Under the pieces are notes generated by a model. That model was not told where the DNA came from, made no database searches, and saw nothing but the letters and a program-made list of their open reading frames with translations. Below are positions 7,884-15,268 of a stretch of DNA of 64,000 nucleotides, one piece after another (positions within the stretch are counted from its first letter, which is position 1; every line of letters begins with the position of its first letter). The position numbers were made by a program, and so were the translations under genes. Origin of the DNA: Actinernus sp. WN-2022 (taxonomy: Eukaryota > Cnidaria > Anthozoa > Actiniaria > Actinernidae); the NCBI GenBank assembly GCA_030867875.1, contig JAOWCC010000019.1, positions 106,007,006 through 106,071,005 of the forward strand, read 5' to 3'.

Positions 7884-7902
7884 GTTATATGTATAACGTA
7901 CA
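7884..7902 (+). promoter_or_regulatory. Palindromic TATAAC box before the two-helix protein gene
   Basis: GTTATATGTATAAC at 7,884-7,897 is a near-perfect palindrome with the same half-site as the box at 4,301. It directly follows the penton-like stop codon and ends six bases before the ATG at 7,903. Confidence 0.6.
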
Positions 7903-8523
7903 ATGGAAGGCGACTCGATTCAACCGTTTCCCTCAGCACCAAGTATCTATCCACAGATTGCTAGTGACACTGGAAAGAACTTCAGACTGCAAACGATCCG
8001 AGACACGCTTTCGGACATCGAAGTTCAAGAAAGGCACTACGAAGGTGTGCGCAAGAAATATGCACGTTCTCAAGGAATAGTTCATGGTGTCGCAGTGGTA
8101 ACTGGAGGTCTATCTGTGATCTTATCTGGATCTGGATTGGGCGTAGCGTTGACTGGGGTTGGAATAGTGATTGGTCTACCACTTGGAGTTATTGGTGGGC
8201 TATGTGGATTAATTTCAGCATCTACGACCCTTGGAGCTAAGAAGTTAGGAATGAAGGTTTCTAAGCATGAAAGGACAACTATGTTGGCAAAGGCGAAAAT
8301 CAATACGATTCGCGATCTAGTATCGAAGGCCTTACGCGATGAAAACATATCCGACTCTGAATACAGTCTCATCCTGAACGAAGCAAATAAATATGAGATC
8401 ATGAGGTCTGAAATTCGTCGTGAGACTTCCATAGGTGAAAAAAGTCCGGATCGGGTTCGAGCCGAACTCAAACAAGAAGTGCAAAAGGAAATGCGAGAAA
8501 AACTTGGCAGCTTAGTAGGGTAA
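7903..8523 (+). CDS. Two-helix membrane protein of the viral element
   Basis: 206 residues. A polar N-terminus (about 1-60) leads to two adjoining Gly/Val/Ile-rich hydrophobic segments (about 62-80 and 83-105) forming a probable hairpin, followed by a charged helical C-terminus (about 115-206) with KHERTTMLAKAKINTIRDLVSKAL. I recall proteins of this layout, with the KVSKHE string after the hairpin, next to capsid genes in similar invertebrate elements. It is read with the penton-like gene in the same direction but has its own box. Function unknown; a virion membrane or internal protein is plausible. Confidence 0.72.
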   Translation: MEGDSIQPFPSAPSIYPQIASDTGKNFRLQTIRDTLSDIEVQERHYEGVRKKYARSQGIVHGVAVVTGGLSVILSGSGLGVALTGVGIVIGLPLGVIGGLCGLISASTTLGAKKLGMKVSKHERTTMLAKAKINTIRDLVSKALRDENISDSEYSLILNEANKYEIMRSEIRRETSIGEKSPDRVRAELKQEVQKEMREKLGSLVG

Positions 8524-8574
8524 GGATCGACGTTTCCTATGAAAGGAACGAACATGGTTCTCACTTTCACTTCG

Positions 8575-9513
8575 CTAAGTCCTATCGCTAGTTAGCCCAT
8601 GCCTAGTGTAGATTGGTTCGAAGTGGGAATGGTAAGAAGACAACTCCTTGACAAAACGCTTGACTGAACTTCCAAATACGTCACATCGCCCAATGACCTC
8701 GTTAAGAGACATAGACGATCCTACACGACGTAGCACCTCGTAACTTGCTCCAACAACTTTCGTCTTAATTACCGATCTGCCTATATTGCTTTCTATCGCT
8801 GTAGTAACAACCTCGTGGACTATTTGTTGAACATCTATAGGTACTCCTTGAGGCTCGAGTTTAAGGAAAGTCGTTGCAATGTGAGGAACTATGCGCTCGG
8901 CATCCAAGTCTACATCGATCTTATCGTCGTCACACAGAGAACGTATAAAGACCTCTCCACTATGGATGCCTTTATTGCTTAGTTGCATGAAGCGAGCAAC
9001 CTCACCTTTAGTTCGTACGAACCCACATTGTATGCACGCATGGTAGAGTAGAGCAGCTAAAATATTTCTCTTAGCATCGCTACGCTTGGGATGAACTTTC
9101 ATTACTTGGATAAATGCGTCGGCTACGATTCCTAACGTGTTCATAGGGAACGATAGGTCATAACTTTGTTTGTAAATAGTGTTGTATGCTCGTAGTTCTT
9201 GTAGGAGCGTTCGTCGTTGCAGTTCCGTGTTATCGCTTTGCTTTGGTTTTGCGCGGTCTAGATCACTTTGATACTGAAACCCGTCCGGACCTACTATACG
9301 CAGTCGAGTAGTAGTAATATCGATCTTAGTTTCTTCACATGGTTCGACCTCGGAAACAAGACCACATGTGGGACACACGAATTCCGTTCCTTGTATTTCC
9401 AAGGGGCAGAGACAATCAGAACATGTTTCACTGGTGTTAATATGTTCCACTTGTGGTTTGATATTCAGGCTTCTACGAATTCCAGGACCAAACAATCTGA
9501 TTAGCTCGTCCAT
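8575..9513 (-). CDS. TFIIB-like transcription initiation factor
   Basis: 312 residues. An N-terminal zinc ribbon has cysteines at about 31, 34, 47 and 50 (C-x2-C-x12-C-x2-C) with CPTCG at its end, like the TFIIB/Brf ribbon. After a linker, two helical regions (about 100-195 and 205-300) fit the two cyclin-like repeats of TFIIB. The segment RNILAALLYHACIQCG followed by TKGEVARFMQLS resembles the first repeat. It probably recruits an RNA polymerase to the element's own promoters. The host RNA polymerase is the likely partner, because no viral polymerase is seen. It is one of four consecutive minus-strand genes. A more distant VLTF-3-like identity is possible but the two-repeat layout favours TFIIB. 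Confidence 0.8.
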   Translation of the reverse strand: MDELIRLFGPGIRRSLNIKPQVEHINTSETCSDCLCPLEIQGTEFVCPTCGLVSEVEPCEETKIDITTTRLRIVGPDGFQYQSDLDRAKPKQSDNTELQRRTLLQELRAYNTIYKQSYDLSFPMNTLGIVADAFIQVMKVHPKRSDAKRNILAALLYHACIQCGFVRTKGEVARFMQLSNKGIHSGEVFIRSLCDDDKIDVDLDAERIVPHIATTFLKLEPQGVPIDVQQIVHEVVTTAIESNIGRSVIKTKVVGASYEVLRRVGSSMSLNEVIGRCDVFGSSVKRFVKELSSYHSHFEPIYTRHGLTSDRT

Positions 9514-9543
9514 GATACGCTGTAGATGTCATACGTTTAATAG

Positions 9544-9610
9544 AAAAAAAAAAGAAAAAAAGAATGAAGAGGGTCACGCAACGACTTTCTTCATTCTTTT
9601 TTTTTTTTTC
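9544..9610. terminator. A/T hairpin with conserved loop, behind the Cys-rich gene
   Basis: An A-rich run and stem AGAATGAAGA (9,561-9,570), loop GGGTCACGCAACGACTT, then stem TCTTCATTCT and a T run. It lies 11 bases beyond the stop of the minus-strand Cys-rich gene and upstream of the TFIIB-like gene. The loop is the same, with one change, in the hairpin at 11.2 kb, so loop sequence as well as stem is conserved. Confidence 0.75.
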
Positions 9611-9620
9611 GTGGCTATTC

Positions 9621-10244
9621 CTAATCGTCCTTCTCGCTCCTCAAGGCAGCCAACACCTCGTCGAGCGCATGGTTGAGAGACTCTCCGAGACCTTCCTCTG
9701 GTTCCAACACTCTTGGTTCCGCGGGCAATGCTACCGTCGGACGCATGGCTAAGAGCCTCATCGAAGCATTCCTGTCGAACGCACGGGTGAGAGCCTCGTC
9801 GAAACCTTCCTCCGCTTCTACCACGGTTGAATCTGCAAACGTATCGAACTCACGGAAGTAGTCGGTCTTCGCTGTCTCATTTGGATCCACGTTTGGCTCT
9901 TCCTCCGGTTCCACCACGTTTGGCTCTGCAAGTTCCTCCTTTCTTGGCTGTGGAGTTTCCTCTAGCGTCTTGCTGGACTTCTTAGCGCGTCTTATATGGG
10001 AACTCTTCTTGATGGCGAGACGGTCGCATCCTGAGCAAAGCCCGTAACTAGTACGACATCCTTTACCACACTTCGAGCATGGCACGAATTGGGCACAGCC
10101 TTTTGAGATTTGGCAGTTGTGCTGGGCACAGAACTTCGATGTCTTCGAAATCTTCTTTGGGCATTTCGAGTCCTTCCCTCTCATCAACCAATCACAAGTC
10201 GTCTCAGGCATTGCGGCGTCTACGTTCGAGTTCTTCTTCGACAT
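9621..10244 (-). CDS. Cys-rich zinc-binding protein with acidic tail
   Basis: 207 residues. The first 75 hold many Cys and one His in the order C17, C28, C39, H42, C44, C50, C56, C59, C63, C70, C73, which suggests two or more zinc sites. A basic Ser/Lys stretch follows (about 78-95), then a long acidic region (about 96-207). The acidic region contains two related segments, VEAEEGFDEALTRAFD and LEPEEGLGESLNHALD, probably an internal duplication. It carries an upstream block like those of the F-box/ankyrin and 318-residue genes and ends at an A/T hairpin. Nucleic-acid or protein binding is possible; I do not recognise the family. Confidence 0.72.
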   Translation of the reverse strand: MSKKNSNVDAAMPETTCDWLMRGKDSKCPKKISKTSKFCAQHNCQISKGCAQFVPCSKCGKGCRTSYGLCSGCDRLAIKKSSHIRRAKKSSKTLEETPQPRKEELAEPNVVEPEEEPNVDPNETAKTDYFREFDTFADSTVVEAEEGFDEALTRAFDRNASMRLLAMRPTVALPAEPRVLEPEEGLGESLNHALDEVLAALRSEKDD

Positions 10245-10327
10245 GTTCGATCTTTATGGTGTTAATGCGTACTAAGATGACAACGTAAGCTAGTATCGTG
10301 GAATAAAGAACATATACTAATACCATT

Positions 10328-10392
10328 CGGTATCGATATACAGTATAATAATCATTCCTTTAACAGATACTCAAGTTTGGACTTTTTAGGTG
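10328..10392 (-). promoter_or_regulatory. Early-type promoter block, copy 1
   Basis: Copy of a block found four times in the right end of the element. Shared parts here are CGATATACAGTATAATAATCAT, TTTAACAGATACTCAAGTTTGG and TTTTTAGGTG when read on the plus strand. It lies 84 bases upstream of the Cys-rich gene, in the orientation used by all copies. Confidence 0.75.
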
Positions 10393-10422
10393 CAGTTAAA
10401 TTCAATCGGATTCTTCTTCTTC

Positions 10423-11109
10423 CTATATGGCAGCATAAGCATTCACATAGTAATCTAGTAGGGCATTTTCGTCCTCTATGGTGAGATGGGAGTTCTTAAT
10501 GAGCCACTTAACGAGCCATTTAGCGGTATCAAGATGACCATTGCTACAGGCGCATAGTAGAGCATGACGAACGTATTCACACTCTATGGTTATCTGAAAA
10601 CGTTGAATGAGCCACTTGATGATATTAAGCTGACCATTCGTACTGGCATTTAGTATAGCAAACGTGACGGCTTTACCCTCTTTGGTGAACTGGAAGTGCT
10701 TAGTGAGCCACTTAGCGATACCAAGATGACCATACGTTAAGGCAGCGCATAGAGTATGATTGGTATATCTATCCATTTTATCGAAACGTAAGTGCTTGGT
10801 GAGCCACTTAACAATATTAAGATTACCATGATCGCTGGCGTAGATAAGAGGAAGGCTATCGTCGATGTGGCTTGCGGAAATACCGAAAGTCCTAGCCAAT
10901 TTGTCTCGATCGTTGTCGTCGTTAGTAGACCTAAGACCAAAACATAGTACTTGTCTACGGAACTCTTGGTCTACGTCTTTGTAGCGCGCGAGAGATGCGG
11001 CACCGTTTAGGCGTTTTGATACCCTTGCGATGCTTGCGAATGACGTAGGACCTGCATGCTCTACGATCTTAGTCAAGATTTCTAGAGGGAGGCACGATAT
11101 ATTATCCAT
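10423..11109 (-). CDS. F-box and ankyrin-repeat protein
   Basis: 228 residues. The N-terminus (about 1-40) reads as an F-box: LPLEILTKIVEHAG, then RVSKRLNGAASLARY. From about residue 85 there are at least four ankyrin-like repeats marked by ASDHGNLNIVKWL, ALTYGHLGIAKWL, ASTNGQLNIIKWL and ACSNGHLDTAKWL, each followed by about 20 residues. Cellular F-box proteins bind Skp1 and deliver targets to the ubiquitin ligase SCF. The N-terminal F-box plus C-terminal ankyrin order is typical of large DNA viruses of protists, while poxviruses have the reverse order. A role in redirecting host ubiquitination is inferred. The gene has its own early-type upstream block and is intact. Confidence 0.88.
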   Translation of the reverse strand: MDNISCLPLEILTKIVEHAGPTSFASIARVSKRLNGAASLARYKDVDQEFRRQVLCFGLRSTNDDNDRDKLARTFGISASHIDDSLPLIYASDHGNLNIVKWLTKHLRFDKMDRYTNHTLCAALTYGHLGIAKWLTKHFQFTKEGKAVTFAILNASTNGQLNIIKWLIQRFQITIECEYVRHALLCACSNGHLDTAKWLVKWLIKNSHLTIEDENALLDYYVNAYAAI

Positions 11110-11121
11110 AGTGGAAGAGAT

Positions 11122-11179
11122 CGATATGCAGTATAGTAATCATATCTCTAATAGGTTATCAAGTTTGGATTATTAGGTG
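11122..11179 (-). promoter_or_regulatory. Early-type promoter block, copy 2
   Basis: Upstream of the F-box/ankyrin gene, 12 bases before its ATG. It is a diverged copy: CGATATGCAGTATAGTAATC, then ATATCTCTAATAGG, then TATCAAGTTTGGATTATTAG. The following bases CTAGTGACAATTTGGA (11,181-11,196) recur after copy 4 at 12,407. Confidence 0.75.
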
Positions 11180-11204
11180 TCTAGTGACAATTTGGACATA
11201 GAAA

Positions 11205-11273
11205 AGAAAAAAAAAAAAAAAAAAAAAATGAAGAAGGGTCATGCAACGACTTTTCTTCATTTTTTTTTTTTTG
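11205..11273. terminator. A/T hairpin with conserved loop, behind the 318-residue gene
   Basis: A run of about 22 A residues, stem AATGAAGAA, loop GGGTCATGCAACGACTT, stem TTCTTCATT and a T run. It lies 18 bases after the stop of the 318-residue gene and upstream of the F-box/ankyrin promoter block. Stem and loop match the hairpin at 9.54 kb almost exactly. Confidence 0.75.
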
Positions 11274-11290
11274 CTCTCCATTACCTACGT

Positions 11291-12247
11291 TCACTCATCT
11301 TCTGCGGCTGCGTCCACACTGGCACTATGCTTAGTATTGGCGGCATAAACGTCTCGTTGGTCGTATCTATTCTTCTTCGATGGTTGTCGTACTATGTCGA
11401 TCTCAACATCTAGTGGGTATGAAAGTCCCATACTACTTGCACAAATACTTGAGGCGTTGCAAATACCATCGTGAATAGAACCTGGTAGGATGAGTTTGCT
11501 TATGTTGTCGATGTTAAGACCGCTAGAGTTCTCATCGACGAGAGGTTCGTACGTAGTGTTGTCCCCATCGGAGTACGACTTACTTTTGTCAAAGAATTGA
11601 CCGTTAGGTGTTCCAGTCTTGTAGTCGCATTTCGCTCTCATCCTCATTATAGGGTTGGGCAATCGACATCCAGCATTGGTAGTGGAGTTCGTGGAAATAA
11701 ACCTTTGGATCATCGGAACCACCTTGGTGTTGGGGACGATAATGGTGTCGTCCTTTCCAGGTGGACTGCGTTTACGTGGATTGCGCATGCAGATCTTTTT
11801 GTCTTCGATAAGTTTACTTACTTCGCAATCGAAAGCCCAATCTAGGTGTTCGACTAGTTTGAAAGTAGGACTTAGCTTGTCGTCGGAAGGAAGATCCAAT
11901 TCTCCATTGTCATTTTTCTTAATCGTGATTCCATCGACCTCCGTACGTACAAAGTCGTTCCATTTTTGAAATTGTAGACAAGGATGTCTATCGCGTTTTT
12001 TGCCTACGTCTTCTTCGTTGTGTGGTGCTATCCGTCCCACGTGCTTTTCCCCTTCGAACCGAAAGACCGCTGGATGAGGTCCATCGCCAATGTCGAAGAA
12101 TACGGAAACGTACTTGCATCCGTTCGGTCCGTTTCTAGGATGTGTCCAGTCGAACGATATGACGGATCCATAGGATTGCCCATCTTCTTTGGCCTTTTCG
12201 AATGCTTCGACCACATCGCCTACGTTGAAAAGCTTTGAACTCGCCAT
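11291..12247 (-). CDS. Unrecognised 318-residue protein, rightmost gene of the viral element
   Basis: A soluble protein without signal peptide or membrane segment. The first 100 residues look like a compact beta-rich domain (KYVSVFFDIGDGPHPAVFRF followed by charged loops). The middle holds a basic stretch (RNPRKRSPPGKDD) and the C-terminus is polar and Ser/Asp-rich. The gene has an early-type upstream block eight bases before the ATG and a hairpin behind the stop. A DNA-binding or replication role would fit its early-type control and size, because related elements carry an ssDNA-binding-like protein, but nothing in the sequence proves it. The frame is intact. Naming it hypothetical is safest. 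Confidence 0.7.
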   Translation of the reverse strand: MASSKLFNVGDVVEAFEKAKEDGQSYGSVISFDWTHPRNGPNGCKYVSVFFDIGDGPHPAVFRFEGEKHVGRIAPHNEEDVGKKRDRHPCLQFQKWNDFVRTEVDGITIKKNDNGELDLPSDDKLSPTFKLVEHLDWAFDCEVSKLIEDKKICMRNPRKRSPPGKDDTIIVPNTKVVPMIQRFISTNSTTNAGCRLPNPIMRMRAKCDYKTGTPNGQFFDKSKSYSDGDNTTYEPLVDENSSGLNIDNISKLILPGSIHDGICNASSICASSMGLSYPLDVEIDIVRQPSKKNRYDQRDVYAANTKHSASVDAAAEDE

Positions 12248-12255
12248 TCTCTCTT

Positions 12256-12313
12256 CGGTATAACTATACGTTAGGATATCTCTAACAGATACTCAAGTTT
12301 GGATTTTTAGGTG
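12256..12313 (-). promoter_or_regulatory. Early-type promoter block, copy 3
   Basis: Directly upstream of the 318-residue gene. It contains CGGTATAACTATACG, then GGATATCTCTAACAGATACT, then CAAGTTTGGATTTTTAGGTG. It is nearly identical to copy 4, which lies 26 bases further upstream, and its TATAACTATA core matches the structural-gene boxes. Confidence 0.8.
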
Positions 12314-12339
12314 TAAGGATGTTGCGGGGCGAAGAACGT

Positions 12340-12397
12340 CGATATAACTATATGCTAGGATATCTCTAACAGATACTCAAGTTTGGATTTTTAGGTG
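12340..12397 (-). promoter_or_regulatory. Early-type promoter block, copy 4, without its own gene
   Basis: About 95% identical to copy 3 over 58 bases. It is followed by CTAGTGACAATTTGGA, as copy 2 is, and then by unrelated sequence. No further viral ORF lies between here and the host repeat protein. It is either a duplicated promoter for the 318-residue gene or the promoter and terminal region of the element's right end. Confidence 0.75.
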
Positions 12398-12463
12398 CAA
12401 GAATGTCTAGTGACAATTTGGATGACCCTTAGTACCCTAGTAGTATAGTCGGAGTCAAAATGA

Positions 12464-13351
12464 TACCACTTTTTTCTTGCACAAGGACGTCAGAAAGTGG
12501 ATTCGGGTGAATTTCTGAATTATACTACTGCTCACCTGGCTTACTGTGTAGAGCATTTAGGGCATACACGAGCTATTGTACATGCAACAGATACAGATAT
12601 CATAATACTCTGCATGTATCATTTTTGTTGTCTTGGCACACTCCAAGAGCTATGGATTCAGAGAAATGATAAATATCTCCCGGTCCATGAACTTGTTACA
12701 CGTTTGAGTGACAAACATGAAAAGGAGCAACAAGAACTCACGGCCACCCTTCTCTGTGCATATGTCCTAAGTGGCTGCGACACTGTAAGCTACCCATTTA
12801 GGCGAGGAAAGCGGAGAGCAGCAAAGGTTGCTTTGGGCATGGTAGGACACTTGCCCCACCTCGCAGCATTCGGAAATGATGACATTTTTGAAGTTACAGC
12901 AGCTATCACAAATGAAGCCAGATACTTTTTCACTGCTCTCTATGGAAAGAATGGCGTTCCTAGTCTTGATACGCTTCGCCAACACATGTTTGCATCAACC
13001 AAGTCAGATCTCAGGATGCTGCCACCAACGGAAGATGCTTTTTATTTTCATCTGTTGAGGGCCTTGTATCAGATAGCTCTGTACATTCGAGCACACATGG
13101 GTCAACCAGCACTTCCGCCACCTACAGAATTTGGCCGTATTGTGCTAAATGGTAAACTCATCCCGGTACCAGCCAAGCCAGATATCCAGCAATCCGTGTG
13201 CTGCAAATGCAAAAAGTCCAGATGTTTGAGAGGGTGCTCGTGTGCCAAATCAGCTGTCTCGTGCTGTGTAAGGTGTGCCTGCCTTGGAAAGAAAGAGACG
13301 TGCGGCAGAGCCACTGAGGACGACTCGTCATCGTCATCTGATGAAGACTAA
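12464..13351 (+). CDS. PIN/FEN-like nuclease fragment plus tesmin-type CXC domain, repeat-family protein, 5' incomplete
   Basis: The frame is open from 12,464 after a TGA, with no Met before the first conserved part; a GTG at 12,497 is unlikely to be the true start. About 290 residues. HATDTDIIILCMYH and LSGCDTVSYPF match acidic motifs of a PIN/FEN-like nuclease core. Near the C-terminus about 13 Cys in the CxCKKSRCLRGCSC pattern form a tesmin/TSO1-like CXC domain, followed by a Ser/Asp tail. Very similar proteins occur in many copies in cnidarian genomes, from memory, and are probably transposon cargo. The upstream acidic motif usual in this family (an ADTR-like string) appears as TAHLAY, so the nuclease site may be damaged. 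The missing 5' end lies where the viral element ends, which suggests truncation or disruption there. Confidence 0.7.
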   Translation, partial: YHFFLAQGRQKVDSGEFLNYTTAHLAYCVEHLGHTRAIVHATDTDIIILCMYHFCCLGTLQELWIQRNDKYLPVHELVTRLSDKHEKEQQELTATLLCAYVLSGCDTVSYPFRRGKRRAAKVALGMVGHLPHLAAFGNDDIFEVTAAITNEARYFFTALYGKNGVPSLDTLRQHMFASTKSDLRMLPPTEDAFYFHLLRALYQIALYIRAHMGQPALPPPTEFGRIVLNGKLIPVPAKPDIQQSVCCKCKKSRCLRGCSCAKSAVSCCVRCACLGKKETCGRATEDDSSSSSDED

Positions 13352-14375
13352 TTGTTTCGATCACTCAAACTGGCTGTTGGAAACGTATTAGTAATGTGCA
13401 TTCCGTTTCAGAAAAAAAGAACTTTTGGTGTTATAAGTTACATTCAAGTGAAGTCTATATACATGTATCTTGAACGAAGGCTGTGTTTTACTAATGTTGT
13501 CCAACATTAGTTTTCTTATACCTTGCTAATGTATCACTATGTTTTGGAATAAATACCAACATTCTATATCAGAGGGCAATTTTTGGATTTGTCCCCCTGA
13601 ATACTACAAGTTGACAGCATAGCAGAATACTACAAAAATATTTTTGATGGAACACAAACATGGTATTTTATAAGAATACTTTGAAATATCTTGCCTAACC
13701 TTATATTGTAATTAAATATTTGGAAGAAAAACATCACCATTTTCATTCATGAGCTAGCTTCCAAACAGACATATCCCGAGAAAGACTGGGGCGAGTTTCG
13801 TAAAAGTCGCCTCAAATCTAAATGCACTTTTTATCGTTAAGGTTAAATACGTATTGAAATATGTAAGATTCGACATGTTTGCAAACACAGGCTTTCTACC
13901 TGTAATATAAGATTTTGTCAACATGCGCAGTAAAATTGCGCATTGTAAAATAAGAAAATCAGCTGATTATACGTGCCTAGACCTACTAAGACCTCGACCC
14001 TAGTTTAAGTTTTTTTTTTTTACTTTTTCGATTCAAGAAAGTGAATAATGTATGGCCATTAACGGTCAAAATAACATTTCTGTAGAGGAAGTAAAGGAAA
14101 GTGTTGTTGTCTTATACTAAGAAGTTCAGTTAATTGCGCAACAATGCAACAATGCTAACTACTGATAGGGTTCGTAAATTCGTTAGCTGTATTGTTGTGC
14201 AAGAGTTTCAAGAAGTCCAACATCGGTTTTCTTATCGCTAGGGCATTGCTCTGCATGGAAATTTTATATCAGGGTGGGCAATTTTTTTCAAATTTTTTGG
14301 CCTTGGCCCCCTGACTATAATGAAATAACATTTTGCAATAAATGTACCTCGAGTGTCCTTTTCTTATGTCCTTGG
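13352..14375. other. Non-coding sequence after the CXC gene
   Basis: AT-rich 3' flank. A short duplicated phrase (TATATCAGAGGGCAATTTTTGGA at 13,567 and a similar one at 14,266) hints at repeat debris. Bases 14,320-14,368 occur again inverted at 16,968-17,020. No gene seen. Confidence 0.5.
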
Positions 14376-14803
14376 ATTGCAAGAGTAATTTTGAATGCAG
14401 ATAACCGCGCACGATCCGTTCCTCTTTTCAATAAACTTAAATGGCTTCCGTTTTACGAGGAAGCTGTATTTTACTCAAGAGACTACGGAAATCTGCCTGA
14501 ATATATGGCCGAGATATTAGTCAGAAATAGTGATATTCATCAACGAACTACTCGATATAACGAAGTCAATTTTATATGACCTTGGTACAAGTTTGAAACA
14601 GAAGCTGGTCGATCTTTCACAGTACGAAGCATAAAAGAATGGAACTCCCTGCCTTTAGAAGTTAGAAAATTGCCATCCGTCAACTCTCTCAAATCTGCTC
14701 TTTTAAAAAAGCTTTAGAAGACCAGTCTCGGCTAGACCATTTTTAATCCTTGTATATTATCATTATTGTAGCTTATATCTATATGTGTAGCTTCCGGCTT
14801 AAG

Positions 14804-15114
14804 CCTATATCATTATGACGTCACGGCTTGTTTATGAGGGGACAGAATCGACTTGAACAATAGAATTTTGAACTAAATCTACTCTGCTGAGGAAAATTTA
14901 ACTTCGAATTGTCTGGTTTCCAGATATCAGCTGTATCAATGTTTATCCCACACTATTTACCGTATTTGGTGGCTGTCACCGCTATTCTACGTTCTACAAA
15001 ATGCATTTGATAGCGATTTCCTTTGTGTTGTTGCTGTTTTGTCCCCCTCCCACGACCGTGATCCTTAGCGTTTAAACAATAGATTGTTTTGATTTGACGT
15101 CATAATGATATAGG
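14804..15114. mobile_element. 311-bp inverted-repeat transposon (MITE)
   Basis: Perfect 20-base terminal inverted repeats, CCTATATCATTATGACGTCA and its complement, at 14,804-14,823 and 15,095-15,114. No coding capacity. Target duplication is not clear. It sits inside the LINE 3' UTR. Confidence 0.85.
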
Positions 15115-15268
15115 GCAATTAGATCATTGCATATTAAGCAAATCAAATTATTGTAGTGTTTAGAATTCTAGGCTCAACGGTTAGTAGAACTTTAATGTAT
15201 ACTTTTATCCATATTTTAATATTTGATATATTTATACTTAGTTAAAGCTTCAGAGGGCCACAAGTTTA

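Larger units (their letters stand above)
1..12430. mobile_element. Integrated double-jelly-roll virus-like element (Polinton/PLV/Tlr-like), left end outside window
   Basis: Fourteen closely packed intronless ORFs include a retroviral-type integrase, an A32-type packaging ATPase, a double-jelly-roll major capsid candidate, a penton-like candidate, a TFIIB-like factor and an F-box/ankyrin protein. This set is typical of Polinton, Polinton-like and Tlr-like integrating DNA viruses. Genes abut or overlap by a few bases, unlike the rest of the window. Repeated promoter blocks and A/T hairpins occur only here. The right boundary is placed at about 12,424-12,440, where similarity to the element's own promoter repeat stops and the open frame of a host repeat protein begins shortly after. 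No terminal inverted repeat can be shown because the left end is outside the window. No DNA polymerase or capsid protease was seen. Group assignment is inference from gene content; the viral nature is well supported. Confidence 0.88.

Noticed and set aside
12497..12499. GTG as the start of the PIN/CXC protein
   Set aside because: Nuclear animal genes rarely start at GTG, and the frame is open further upstream without a Met; the 5' end is missing.
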